From the NCBI GenBank assembly GCA_050287965.1, contig JBNKCX010000050.1, positions 6,265 to 70,264 on the forward strand: DNA of 64,000 nucleotides, given 5' to 3'. Under the pieces are notes generated by a model. That model did no database searches and was not told the DNA's origin. It worked only from the letters and a program-made list of their open reading frames with translations. Position 1 is the first letter of the stretch; each line of letters starts with the position of its first letter. The stretch is from CBFDBF01 sp050287965 (GTDB taxonomy: Bacteria > Pseudomonadota > Gammaproteobacteria > Chromatiales > Chromatiaceae). Made by a program: the position numbers and the translations under genes. Of the stretch, positions 7,336-16,021 are shown in pieces.

Positions 7336-8549
7336 TGCCCTGGAAACCGGTCCTTATCGCACTACTCCTACTATCCGTGCCTGCGGTACAGGGTGCGGAA
7401 GATGTGGATGCCGCAAAAGAGCGGCTGGAGCAGTTGCGACAGCGTATCGGCAAACTCAAATCCTCCCTCGACTCGGTGGAAAAGACCCGGCAGGCCTTGT
7501 TGCAGGAGTTGCGTTCCACGGAACAACGGATTGGACGGGCCGCCCTCGACCTGCGGCAGGTGAGCCAGGCGCTGCTGTTGCAGCGGAACCGGCTCAACCG
7601 TCTTCGGGAAGAGCAGGCGGAGCAGCGGAAAGTTCTGGGCGTGCAACAGCAGGCACTGAGGAAACAGGTCCGGTCCGCTTACGCTATGGGGCGCCAGGAA
7701 CGGGTCAAAATCCTTCTCAATCAACAGGATCCCGCCATGGTCAGCCGTATCATGGTGTACTACGATTACTTGAACCGCGCCCGAATTGAGCGAGCAGCAG
7801 AGATTGAAAGAATCCTGGATATGCTGCAGCGTACGGAAGCGCAAATCGTTCTGGAGGAAAAACGGCTTGTTGAGCTGCAGGAGCGGAAGAAGGTGGATGT
7901 TCAACGTTTGGAGTTGGCGCGCGCCGGTCGCGAAGAGGTGATGGCGGCACTGACGGCGGATATTCGCAGCAAGGGAGAGGAGCTTAGCGGATTACAACAG
8001 GACGAAAAGGGTCTGCGGGAACTGCTGGAGCGACTGCAAAGAGAGCAGGCGGAACGTCCGGTGGAACCGGTGACGCGGAAACCCTTTCCCGCATCGAAGG
8101 GCAGAATGAACTGGCCGTCCATCGGTCACCTGGCAGCGCGCTTCGGAACCGACAAGGGCAGCGGCCTGCTTTGGGACGGTGTGGTTATTTCCGCCAAAGA
8201 GGGTACCGAGGTTCGTGCGGTCTATCACGGTCGGGTGGTTTTTGCGGATTGGCTGCGCGGGTTCGGCCTGTTGATGATTATCGATCATGGCAACGGTTAC
8301 ATGACCCTTTACGGCCACAACCAGACCCTGTTCAAGGAGACCGGAGAGTGGGTGGAGTCGGACGAACCGGTGGGACTGGTCGGCAGCAGTGGCGGGCGGT
8401 TGGACTCGGGGTTGTATTTTGAGGTCAGACACAACGGCCGTCCGGTTAACCCCGGGATCTGGTGCAGACCGGCAAAAGGTAACAAGGTGGGCGCTCTGAT
8501 GGAGACCGACCGAATTAATCTGGAAAAGTTTACGGGAATCTATACATGA
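7335..8549 (+). CDS. envC: Murein hydrolase activator EnvC
   Basis: A 404-residue periplasmic protein with a signal peptide (residues 1-20), a long coiled coil (about 25-245) and a C-terminal LytM/M23 domain (about 265-390). Family role: it activates the amidases AmiA/AmiB at the septum under FtsEX control. The LytM domain looks catalytically dead: the usual HxGxD zinc ligand segment reads LLWDGVVI and the HxH ligand reads LYFEVRH, so a metal His is lost at each site. That is expected for EnvC. The GTG start overlaps the gpmI stop, and the stop overlaps the next ATG (ATGA). Confidence 0.92.
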   Translation: MPWKPVLIALLLLSVPAVQGAEDVDAAKERLEQLRQRIGKLKSSLDSVEKTRQALLQELRSTEQRIGRAALDLRQVSQALLLQRNRLNRLREEQAEQRKVLGVQQQALRKQVRSAYAMGRQERVKILLNQQDPAMVSRIMVYYDYLNRARIERAAEIERILDMLQRTEAQIVLEEKRLVELQERKKVDVQRLELARAGREEVMAALTADIRSKGEELSGLQQDEKGLRELLERLQREQAERPVEPVTRKPFPASKGRMNWPSIGHLAARFGTDKGSGLLWDGVVISAKEGTEVRAVYHGRVVFADWLRGFGLLMIIDHGNGYMTLYGHNQTLFKETGEWVESDEPVGLVGSSGGRLDSGLYFEVRHNGRPVNPGIWCRPAKGNKVGALMETDRINLEKFTGIYT

Positions 8550-9874
8550 AAAAGAGGCTGTTTGTTCTATCGCCGTTCCTGATGGGCATTGCCTTGTTGG
8601 GGGGATTTCTGCTCCCCGCTCCGGACCTGGCGGCGCAGGTAACGTCGAAAGAGGAGGCGTCGCAAAGTATCCCTCTGGATGAGCTGCGGGTCTTCGCCGA
8701 GATCTTCGGCCGTATCAAGCAGGATTATGTGGAACCGGTGGACGATACGGTGCTGCTGGAACAGGCTATACGGGGCATGCTCTCCGGTCTCGATCCCCAC
8801 ACCACCTATCTAAATGCCGAGGAGTATAAGGAACTGCAGGTAGGTACCTCCGGTAATTTCGGCGGACTCGGAATGGAGGTGGGGATGGAGGACGGCTTCG
8901 TCAAGGTGATCGCTCCCATCGATGATACCCCCGCGCAACGGGGAGGGGTAAAGGCCGGTGATCTGATTATCCGTCTCGATGACAAACCGGTAAAAGGCAT
9001 GACCCTGTCGGAAGCGGTGAACATCATGCGTGGAGAACCCGGTACCGAAATCACCCTTACCATCGTCAGAGAACATGAGGATAAGCCCCTGAAGATCACC
9101 CTGGAACGGGATATCATCAAGGTGGACAGCGTGAAGAGTCGCATTCTGGAACCCGGCTTCGCTTACCTGCGTATTACGCACTTTCAGTCCCAGACCACTG
9201 AAGACATGATAAAGGCGGTAGAGGAGTTAAAGTCCGAGTCCGACGGCACCATTAATGGACTGGTGCTGGACCTGCGCAACAACCCGGGCGGCGTTCTGAA
9301 CAGCGCGGTGTCGGTAAGCGACGCCTTTCTCAGTGAGGGGATGATCGTCTATACCAAAGGACGCGTGCCGGATGCGGAGCTTGAGTATCGGGCAAGCCCG
9401 GGCGACATTCTGGAGGGGGCACCCATGGTGGTGCTGGTCAACAGCGGTTCCGCTTCGGCTTCGGAGATCGTCGCCGGCGCTCTGCAGGATCATAAGCGGG
9501 CGCTGATTATGGGGACGCAAACATTCGGCAAGGGCTCCGTGCAGTCGGTTCTGCAGGTAACCCGCGGTGCCGCCATCAAGCTGACGACAGCGCTCTACTA
9601 TACGCCCTCCGGTCGTTCTATCCAGGCGGAGGGGATCAAGCCCGATATCAAACTGGAGCCGGTCAAGGTATCGAAACAGGAGCAGAATGAATTGGAGCAG
9701 TTGAAGGAAGCGGACCTGGCGCGTCATCTGGAGAACGGCAACGGCAAGAATACGAAGACGCCGAAAGGCGGCGACAATGCCGGAGAGCGGGACGATCTTC
9801 TGGAGCAGGACTATCAACTGCACGAAGCACTCAATCTGTTGAAGGGGCTCTATCTGTTGCGGGGCCACGGGTAG
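8546..9874 (+). CDS. ctp: Carboxy-terminal processing protease, S41 family
   Basis: A 442-residue exported protease. Signal peptide is residues 1-30, the N-terminal helical region 44-90, the PDZ domain about 95-185, and the S41 catalytic core about 200-370. The catalytic serine is S302 in NSGSASASE, and the lysine is K329 in FGKGSVQ. A charged Lys/Gly-rich linker and a helical tail end the protein. Such proteases trim or degrade periplasmic proteins, and in related species control peptidoglycan hydrolases, which fits the placement after envC. It starts at an ATGA overlap with envC and ends right before yibQ. Confidence 0.93.
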   Translation: MKKRLFVLSPFLMGIALLGGFLLPAPDLAAQVTSKEEASQSIPLDELRVFAEIFGRIKQDYVEPVDDTVLLEQAIRGMLSGLDPHTTYLNAEEYKELQVGTSGNFGGLGMEVGMEDGFVKVIAPIDDTPAQRGGVKAGDLIIRLDDKPVKGMTLSEAVNIMRGEPGTEITLTIVREHEDKPLKITLERDIIKVDSVKSRILEPGFAYLRITHFQSQTTEDMIKAVEELKSESDGTINGLVLDLRNNPGGVLNSAVSVSDAFLSEGMIVYTKGRVPDAELEYRASPGDILEGAPMVVLVNSGSASASEIVAGALQDHKRALIMGTQTFGKGSVQSVLQVTRGAAIKLTTALYYTPSGRSIQAEGIKPDIKLEPVKVSKQEQNELEQLKEADLARHLENGNGKNTKTPKGGDNAGERDDLLEQDYQLHEALNLLKGLYLLRGHG

Positions 9875-10717
9875 ATGTTCCGGCAGACCTTTTATGGTCT
9901 GCGTACGTTCCGGGGGAGTCTCGCCCTGGTGGTTCTGTTGCTTTCCATGGTGCCGATCGCAAATGCGGGGGAGGAAGCCGGAAGCGGACCCATAATCGCC
10001 GTAATCATCGATGATATGGGAAATGAGTCGCTGACGGGGGAGGAGGCACTGGAACTGCCCGGTCCGGTCACCCTGTCATTTCTGCCCCACACGCCCCACG
10101 CGAAGAGGCTTGCGGAGCGGGCCTATCGCCGCAATAAGGAAATCATGCTGCATCTGCCTATGGAGTCTCATGCAGGCAACAATCTGGGGCCGGGAGCGCT
10201 TACGCTGCATATGACGGAAGAGAATTTCAGGTATTCACTAAAAGAGGACCTCGATGCCATACCCCACGTAGCCGGGTTGAACAACCATATGGGAAGTCTG
10301 CTGACGCGGCATCCCGGGGCGATGGAGTGGCTGATGACGGGTGTCCGGGAGTATGGGGATCTTTATTTTGTGGATAGCCGTACCACGCTGCAAACGGTGG
10401 CGGAACAGGTTGCGCAGGAAGAACAGGTACCGGTGGCCCGGCGTGACGTCTTTCTGGATAACAATCGTGATCCGGAAGCCATCGGCAGCCAGTTCCGGCA
10501 ACTGATTCGGTTGGCCCGTAAACGTGGCTATGCCATCGGTATCGGCCATCCCTATCCGGAAACCATTGCTGTTTTGAAACAGGAACTGCCCCAGCTTGAT
10601 TCCGAAGGCATTCGCCTTGTACGCACTTCAGAACTCATTCAACTTCACGGGGGAAATGACAAATGGCCAGGGTCCTCGTCCCTCTCGCCCAAGGTTGTGA
10701 AGAACTTGAAGCAGTAA
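9875..10717 (+). CDS. yibQ: Divergent polysaccharide deacetylase family protein (YibQ)
   Basis: A 280-residue protein with a signal peptide (residues 1-31) and a divergent NodB-like fold: IAVIIDDMGN, LHLPMES, and NNHMGS segments. The catalytic activity of this family has not been clearly defined; the envC-ctp-yibQ linkage implies work on the periplasmic cell wall. It begins immediately after the ctp stop. Its last 55 bases overlap the start of the yajL-like gene in another frame, and the final 20 residues are Ser/Lys/Gly-rich and low in complexity, so the true C-terminus may have been extended by loss of an earlier stop. Confidence 0.88.
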   Translation: MFRQTFYGLRTFRGSLALVVLLLSMVPIANAGEEAGSGPIIAVIIDDMGNESLTGEEALELPGPVTLSFLPHTPHAKRLAERAYRRNKEIMLHLPMESHAGNNLGPGALTLHMTEENFRYSLKEDLDAIPHVAGLNNHMGSLLTRHPGAMEWLMTGVREYGDLYFVDSRTTLQTVAEQVAQEEQVPVARRDVFLDNNRDPEAIGSQFRQLIRLARKRGYAIGIGHPYPETIAVLKQELPQLDSEGIRLVRTSELIQLHGGNDKWPGSSSLSPKVVKNLKQ

Positions 10718-11214
10718 CCGTCATTGATCTGCTGCGCAGGGCGGGAATAGATGTGATCACCGCGGGACTGGATACCCGGCCGGTTACCGCCAGTCGTGGC
10801 GTGGTACTTGTTCCCGATACGGTGCTGGACGCCGCAATGGATCTGGACTTCGAAATGATGGTACTGCCCGGTGGACTGCCCGGCGCTGATAATCTGGATC
10901 GGGACCCCCGTATTCACGAAATTCTCGCGCGGATCAGAGAACGGGGCGGATTTACTGCCGCGATCTGCGCTGCACCCAGGGTGCTGGCCGGCGCCGGCCT
11001 GCTGGACGGCAAAAAGGCCACGGCCTACCCGGGTGTTCTGGATAACAGGGACTTCCCCCGGGTGGAGATGGATCCGGCGCCGGTGGTTCGGGATGGCCGG
11101 GTGATCACCTCCCGCGGTCCTGGAACCGCAATGGATTTCGCATTGGAACTGATCGAGGCGCTGGTCGGGAAAGAGAAGCGGGATGAGGTTGAGGCCGGTC
11201 TGGTGCGGTCGTAG
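10663..11214 (+). CDS. yajL: DJ-1/PfpI superfamily protein, YajL type
   Basis: A 183-residue cytosolic protein of the DJ-1 subfamily. The conserved nucleophile is C102 in AAICAAPRVL, with the partner glutamate E16 in GCEELEAV. GGLPGADNL and a TSRGPGTAMDFAL close are also typical. DJ-1/YajL proteins protect against oxidative and carbonyl stress; the exact enzymatic activity is debated. The ATG at 10663 follows a GGGGGAAA ribosome site inside the yibQ coding region, so expression is probably coupled to the upstream operon. Confidence 0.9.
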   Translation: MARVLVPLAQGCEELEAVTVIDLLRRAGIDVITAGLDTRPVTASRGVVLVPDTVLDAAMDLDFEMMVLPGGLPGADNLDRDPRIHEILARIRERGGFTAAICAAPRVLAGAGLLDGKKATAYPGVLDNRDFPRVEMDPAPVVRDGRVITSRGPGTAMDFALELIEALVGKEKRDEVEAGLVRS

Positions 11215-11272
11215 CCGAATATATCGAATTAAATGATGCCCGGACGCAGTTCATGGGGCGCCATATCGGATA

Positions 11273-11406
11273 ATAAAGATTTCCGGCATCGATCATATCG
11301 TGTTAACGGTCTAGGATATCGAGGTAACCGCGTAGGAGCCATCCGTTCTCTCTGTTTCAGAGATCCCGATGGGAATCTGATCGAACTGTCCAACTATCCG
11401 GAATAA
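11273..11406 (+). pseudogene. Remnant of a VOC (glyoxalase/bleomycin-resistance fold) gene
   Basis: Two recognisable ends of one gene survive. Bases 11273-11329 read IKISGIDHIVLTV, then a TAG, then DIEVT: the first strand of a VOC-family protein. Bases 11335-11406, in another frame, read GAIRSLCFRDPDGNLIELSNY and stop: the classic last strand. About two thirds of the expected 125-residue gene is missing between them, and a frame change plus in-frame stops block translation. I infer an old internal deletion. The rest of the 359-base gap between yajL and the DUF815 gene shows nothing else I can name. Confidence 0.72.
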
Positions 11407-11573
11407 GAGCGCCCCTGAACGCGCCGGTTGATCTATGCGGAGAAATCAATATGGGTAATAAGATACTCTTCCTTCTTTTAATCGAGTCCACCGTGATTTC
11501 GGAATAACGGGCGTAACCACCGGAGCTATTGCCTAATGAATCAACCTGATCCCAAGCAGCATTCGTAAGAAGC

Positions 11574-12359
11574 ATGGCGTTAGAATGGGATAGAGTGCCT
11601 GCCGCGGTTTTCCGATCGCATGCCAAGGGGTTGCGGCCCGTACGGGAACTCGATCCGATAACTCTGCGGTCTTTGGTATGTGTCGACAGGCAAAAAGCCG
11701 ATTTGATTGCCAATACGGAACGGTTTCTCTCTGATTTGCCGGCAAACAACGCGCTTCTTTGGGGTGCCAGGGGTACGGGCAAATCCTCGCTTATTAAGGC
11801 GATTCTGAATGAATACTCGCCCCGGGGGCTGCGATTGATCGAGATCTATAAAACCGATTTGATCAATCTGCCGGAGATCGTGGATGAGGTGCGGGAGGTG
11901 CCTTATAAATTTGTCGTCTACTGCGATGATTTCTCTTTTGAGGATGAAGATAATTCCTATGTGACATTGAAAACCGTTTTGGAAGGTTCCATAGAGAAGC
12001 CGCCGGAAAACATCCTTCTATACGTTACCTCCAACAGACGGCATCTTTTGCCGGAATACATGAAGGATAATCTGGATAGCGGTCTGATGGGCGGGGAACT
12101 GCATTATTCCGATGCCGTCGAAGAGCGGATCTCCCTGTCGGATCGCTTCGGATTGTGGATTTCTTTTTATCCCCCGAGCAACGAAGACTACCTGCGGATA
12201 GTGGACAGCTATTTTGCGGAGTACCCGGGGGACAGGGAACAGCTCCATGAGGAGGCGTTAAGGTTTTCTCAGCTAAGGGCCTCTCGGAGCGGCAGGACCG
12301 CAAAACAGTTCTACAATCATTATTTTGCCTCGGGCGCCTCTGACAACATCGGCCGATGA
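11574..12359 (+). CDS. DUF815-family P-loop ATPase
   Basis: A 261-residue AAA-like ATPase. Walker A is GARGTGKSS (residues 64-72); Walker B is VVYCDDFSF with the acidic pair at 118-119. A SNRRHLLPE segment acts as a sensor-like motif. The domain matches the DUF815 family found across proteobacteria as a stand-alone, uncharacterised ATPase. The ATG at 11574 is preceded by AAGAAG. A helical protein of unknown function follows 51 bases later on the same strand and may share its transcript. Function unknown. Confidence 0.82.
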   Translation: MALEWDRVPAAVFRSHAKGLRPVRELDPITLRSLVCVDRQKADLIANTERFLSDLPANNALLWGARGTGKSSLIKAILNEYSPRGLRLIEIYKTDLINLPEIVDEVREVPYKFVVYCDDFSFEDEDNSYVTLKTVLEGSIEKPPENILLYVTSNRRHLLPEYMKDNLDSGLMGGELHYSDAVEERISLSDRFGLWISFYPPSNEDYLRIVDSYFAEYPGDREQLHEEALRFSQLRASRSGRTAKQFYNHYFASGASDNIGR

Positions 12360-12410
12360 CGGGGCCTGCTAAATTCGCCTGTCGGGACGGTTTATAACCA
12401 GAAAAAGCAG

Positions 12411-12818
12411 ATGATAGAAATCCTTTCTGAAATATCCCTGTGGGAGCTGATTAAACACGCCGGCAAGTGGGTGTCCAATCTGAAGCGGGCGAAGGATGAT
12501 CGCAAGAAAGAGTCCGTCGCCGCCTTGCGGCGGGTTATTGTGGCGGCGCGGAAGACCGCGGTCTATATGCGCCAGCTCAAGGAGACGGGCAAGAAGTCCC
12601 ACGCCACGGAGGCGGAACTCTCCGAGCTCTGGACCGAGCTCGGTTTTGCATTGCAGGATCTGGGTATCGAAAAGCTGGCAAAGCGATGTGACATAAAAGG
12701 TAAACAGTGGGCACAGCCGGAGAAAATGGATATAACCTTCCTGGAAAAGGCGGACATCGGCCTGGAGAGGATGGAACAACTGGCAAATGAGGTGTTGCGT
12801 GAAATCAACGGCCGCTGA
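12411..12818 (+). CDS. Uncharacterised helical protein
   Basis: A 135-residue protein that I cannot assign to a named family. It is rich in Lys, Glu, Leu and Arg, has no signal peptide or membrane segment, and looks almost wholly alpha-helical. Notable stretches are SLWELIKHAGKWV near the N-terminus, LWTELGFALQDLG in the middle and CDIKGKQWAQPEKMD after it; a tryptophan-containing conserved-looking core suggests a real folded protein. It lies 51 bases after the DUF815 ATPase. The start ATG at 12411 has only a weak upstream purine tract (AAAAAGCAG). Coding by length, codon use and position. Confidence 0.6.
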   Translation: MIEILSEISLWELIKHAGKWVSNLKRAKDDRKKESVAALRRVIVAARKTAVYMRQLKETGKKSHATEAELSELWTELGFALQDLGIEKLAKRCDIKGKQWAQPEKMDITFLEKADIGLERMEQLANEVLREINGR

Positions 12819-12843
12819 CCGGGAGCCGCGACTGTGAAGTTCG

Positions 12844-12887
12844 GTCGCAGATAAACGCAAATCTCCACGAATTCACACGAATTCCGG
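12844..12887. repeat. Short degenerate intergenic repeat (CGCAGATAAACGCA / ACACGAATTC type)
   Basis: CGCAGATAAACGCAAAT followed by two near copies of CACGAATTC. This resembles the widely dispersed intergenic strings of ACGCAGAT and CACGAATT units found in many proteobacterial genomes. Related CGCAGAG-type strings occur in this window near 16812, 44248 and 56348. Confidence 0.35.
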
Positions 12888-12899
12888 AGTGTCCTCCAA

Positions 12900-12915
12900 A
12901 AGCCGTTTGCGGCTT
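12900..12915 (-). terminator. Hairpin between convergent genes, possible terminator
   Basis: AAGCCG-loop-CGGCTT is a perfect 6-bp stem. Read on the minus strand it is followed by TT, giving CGGCTTTT, and it lies 48 bases after the stop of the chalcone isomerase-like gene. It could serve either convergent gene. The T tract is short. Confidence 0.35.
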
Positions 12916-12963
12916 GTATCTCTAGCGATAGGCCCCGGAACGGGCTGCTATAATTTCCCGCTA

Positions 12964-13521
12964 TTAGTTGCCCAACATGGCCTTTTTCAGATCTTTGTCC
13001 GCCGGCTTTTCACCCAGCCATACGGACAGCAACGCCCGCTGAAAATCCGCCCCCGGGATCGCCCCCGCCTCTTTGCCGTTCAATATGACGTTGGTGGATC
13101 CGTCCGCAAGGAAATTGAAGACGAAGACATCCCCCTTGTGCGCAGTAATGAACAGATCGTTGAACTGTTGCAGACGGTCCTTTAGTCCGGCCATTTCCTC
13201 TTCCGGTTGATTAAGGCGGAATCCCTCTTCCCAGCCATTGGTCAGTTTTTCACGGTCCACTTCCTTATAGAGGAAGGTCATGGATACCTGCTTGGGTCCC
13301 GGCATATCAAGAACGCCGGCGGTTGTCGTGGTGCTGGTGGGGAGATAGAGCGCACCCACATAGATATCGAAAAACATCTTGGTGCGGACGCCGGCGCCGT
13401 TGAGCTGCAGGGTCTTGTCGGAAACGGTTACCGACTCGGGTACATCTACCCCTTCCACATCCACGGCCCATGATGTGGCGGAAAAGAGCAAAAAGGCTGC
13501 GAAAAATAGACTGAGTCTCAT
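12964..13521 (-). CDS. Chalcone isomerase-like exported protein
   Basis: A 185-residue protein with a signal peptide (MRLSLFFAAFLLFSATSWA, cleaved near residue 19). The mature part matches bacterial chalcone isomerase-like proteins: RTKMFFDIYVGALYLP, MTFLYKEVDREKLTNGWEEGF, and a C-terminal LLSVWLGEKPADKDLKKAMLG. The bacterial members lack a proven flavonoid substrate; their periplasmic role is unknown. I choose the ATG at 13521 because GGAGG sits seven bases before it and the signal peptide starts cleanly there; an in-frame ATG at 13536 is the alternative. Confidence 0.85.
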   Translation of the reverse strand: MRLSLFFAAFLLFSATSWAVDVEGVDVPESVTVSDKTLQLNGAGVRTKMFFDIYVGALYLPTSTTTTAGVLDMPGPKQVSMTFLYKEVDREKLTNGWEEGFRLNQPEEEMAGLKDRLQQFNDLFITAHKGDVFVFNFLADGSTNVILNGKEAGAIPGADFQRALLSVWLGEKPADKDLKKAMLGN

Positions 13522-13645
13522 GATGGTTCCTCCCATTTGCCAATGCTCTATTATTCGTTACATCGGGCCGACATAAAAGAACATTTGTCGGGTTTTGACC
13601 GGACTGTCCTGACCGGAAACCCAAGGATTACGTGCCGGGAGTGAT

Positions 13646-15304
13646 TCAGCGATTGCTCAGCCAGGACTGCAACAGAATCAGTCCGCCGGTGCCGGCCAGG
13701 GCGATACCGGCGGTGGTGGTTACCGTCGCCGAAAGCAGAATGCTGGGACCGAGGGTTAGGAGCAGGGTGCCGGAGATCAACATGGTCCCGCCGCTGATAG
13801 TGGAGACCGTTATGCGATGATTCTCTCTGAGTTCTTTGCGCAGCCGGCTCAGTTCCTCCGATTTCCAGTTGACCTCCAGACGTCCCTCTGCGGCATCTCT
13901 TAGCACGCGGTGCAGGAGCAGGGGCATGTCGGCGGCATGCTCGGTGATGGTGGGAAGATTCTTGCGTAGCTTGCGGGCAAAGGCCTTTGGTCCCACCTGA
14001 TCCGCCATCCAGCGTTCGAGGTAGGGTTTGGCGGTGGACCAGAGATCGAGTTCCGGATAGAGCTGACGTCCGAGACCCTCGATGTAAAGCAGGGTTTTCT
14101 CCAGCAGTACCAGTTGCGGCTGCACCTCCATGTTGAAGCGGCGGGCAACCTGGAACAGGTTGAGCAGGAAGTTTCCGAAGGAAATCTCGCTCAGGGGCTT
14201 GTTGAAAATAGGCTCACAGACGGTACGGATGGCGGCTTCGAACTCATCCACCCGTGTGCCCTTCGGTACCCACTCCGATTCCACATGCAACTGCGCCACA
14301 CGACGATAATCGCGATTGAAGAAAGCGAGGAGATTCTCTGCGAGGTAACGCTGATCCTCCGGGGTCAGGGAGCCGACAATGCCAAAATCGACGGCGATAT
14401 AACGGCCGCTCGGCTCCACGAATATATTGCCGGGATGCATGTCGGCGTGAAAGAAGTTATCGCGGAATACCTGGGTAAAGAATATCTCCACCCCCTGCTC
14501 CCCCAACTGGCGCATGCTGATGCCCTGCGCCTTGAGGGCCTCGATGTCGCTCACCGGGGTTCCGGAGATGCGCTCCAGGACCAGCACATTCTTGCGGGTA
14601 AGATCCCAGTAGACCTCCGGAACGAACAACAGATCGCTTCCTTCCCAGTTGCGCCGCAGCTGTGCGGCATTGGCTGCCTCCCGCTGCAGATCCAACTCGT
14701 CGAGGATGGTTTTTTCGTAGTCCTGAACCACCTCCAGCGGCCGCAGCCGCCGGCCGTCTTTCCAATACCGGTTGGCGAGGCCGGCCACCAGATAAAGCAG
14801 TTCGACGTCCCGCCGGATTATCCGCTCAATGCCGGGTCGTAGCACCTTAACCACCACCTTTTCCCCGCTTTTTAGTGTCGCGGCATGGACCTGGGCAACG
14901 GATGCGGAAGCGATGGGGGTTTCGTCGAAGTTGTCCAGGACCTTTTCGATGGAATGGCCGAAAGCGGCCTCTATCTGGGCCCGGGCCTCGCTGCCCGGAA
15001 ACGGCGGCACTGCATCCTGCAGCTTGGCAAGCTCATCGGCGATATCGTCCGGCAGCAGGTCGCGGCGGGTAGAGAGTATCTGTCCGAATTTGACGAATAT
15101 GGGGCCCAGGTCCTCCAGGGCACGGCGGATTCGGATCGGGTAGGCGGGCAGTTGATGGCGTCGCAGCCAGTACCACGGCGACAGATAGAGTAGAAAACGT
15201 AATGGACGAAACAGGTGGGTTGCCAGGATCACCTCGTCCAGCCCGTGCCGGAGCAGGATCCAGTTGATGTGCAGCAGCCGCAGTGCCTGGCGGGAGCGAA
15301 TCAT
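13646..15304 (-). CDS. ubiB: Ubiquinone biosynthesis kinase-like protein UbiB
   Basis: A 552-residue atypical kinase-like (ADCK/UbiB) protein. The KxGQ motif (FVKFGQILSTR), an invariant-lysine segment VVVKVLRPG and the metal-binding DFGIVGSL are all present. Two C-terminal membrane helices (about residues 495-545) anchor it. It supports ubiquinone synthesis, probably by ATPase-driven handling of lipid intermediates. It overlaps ubiJ by four bases (ATGA), the last gene of the ubiE-ubiJ-ubiB unit. Confidence 0.96.
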   Translation of the reverse strand: MIRSRQALRLLHINWILLRHGLDEVILATHLFRPLRFLLYLSPWYWLRRHQLPAYPIRIRRALEDLGPIFVKFGQILSTRRDLLPDDIADELAKLQDAVPPFPGSEARAQIEAAFGHSIEKVLDNFDETPIASASVAQVHAATLKSGEKVVVKVLRPGIERIIRRDVELLYLVAGLANRYWKDGRRLRPLEVVQDYEKTILDELDLQREAANAAQLRRNWEGSDLLFVPEVYWDLTRKNVLVLERISGTPVSDIEALKAQGISMRQLGEQGVEIFFTQVFRDNFFHADMHPGNIFVEPSGRYIAVDFGIVGSLTPEDQRYLAENLLAFFNRDYRRVAQLHVESEWVPKGTRVDEFEAAIRTVCEPIFNKPLSEISFGNFLLNLFQVARRFNMEVQPQLVLLEKTLLYIEGLGRQLYPELDLWSTAKPYLERWMADQVGPKAFARKLRKNLPTITEHAADMPLLLHRVLRDAAEGRLEVNWKSEELSRLRKELRENHRITVSTISGGTMLISGTLLLTLGPSILLSATVTTTAGIALAGTGGLILLQSWLSNR

Positions 15305-15942
15305 TGTGGTCCCTTTTTACGGGATCTTTTTTTTCGGACGGGGGGGGTCAAAGCGGCAATCCTCGTCTCCAGCTGATCGGTCCGATCACTCAAGCGGTCA
15401 ATATCGGCACAGAGGGCGACGTATTCCTCCTGCTTCGGCAAGGGTCCGTCTTCCTCCTGCAGCATCCCCTGAAGCTCGTCTCTCAGGGTGTTTGCTACGT
15501 GTTCTCCCCACGCCAGACCGCCCCGGACGACCCTGCCCATCTCCTGGGCGAACAGCTCTCCCGTGTAGCGAGAGAGATGACCCTCCCAGTCGATGTCGGT
15601 GGTTTGCAGAATGGCGATGAAGCGCTGGGCCAGGTCTCTGTCACCGGAAATCCCAATCTCTTCGGGTATCACCGGCGCGGACTCCATTTGGCGCCGCAAC
15701 AGTTGCAGCAGGGCAATCGGTGTTCCGCTCAGCGAGCAATCGAGATCCCCCTCATAGTGTGCCAGGAGTTGCAGCCGGCCGGGACCGGGGATGAAGTACA
15801 GGGTTGTGTCAAACCCCTTCAGCTCCAGAGCGATTGCCCGCCCATGCAGCTGCCACATACGCTCCTTTGCTGCCGGATCCAGGGCAAGATACTGGTTGAA
15901 GGCCTCTTCCAGGCCGGCGTAGGCAAACTCGGAAATGCTCAT
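15301..15942 (-). CDS. ubiJ: Ubiquinone biosynthesis accessory factor UbiJ
   Basis: A 213-residue protein with an N-terminal SCP2 lipid-binding domain (about residues 10-110) and a C-terminal helix ending in a basic KKRSRKKG tail. UbiJ binds lipids and nucleates the cytosolic Ubi complex with UbiK. I use the ATG at 15942, whose protein begins like other UbiJ proteins; an ORF extension to 15996 is possible but less likely. It sits between ubiE and ubiB as in other gammaproteobacteria. Confidence 0.9.
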   Translation of the reverse strand: MSISEFAYAGLEEAFNQYLALDPAAKERMWQLHGRAIALELKGFDTTLYFIPGPGRLQLLAHYEGDLDCSLSGTPIALLQLLRRQMESAPVIPEEIGISGDRDLAQRFIAILQTTDIDWEGHLSRYTGELFAQEMGRVVRGGLAWGEHVANTLRDELQGMLQEEDGPLPKQEEYVALCADIDRLSDRTDQLETRIAALTPPVRKKRSRKKGPQ

Positions 15943-16021
15943 TGATGTGTAGTCATGGCAGAGTCTTTTTTCGGAATCGTTGCGAATACCGCGCAACGGC
16001 CATCCTGTATTTCGTTTATGT

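Noticed and set aside
11536..11568. A ten-codon ORF (MNQPDPKQHS) before the DUF815 gene, as a leader peptide
   Set aside because: Out of frame with the ATPase, too short to assess, and with no attenuator-like hairpin next to it.
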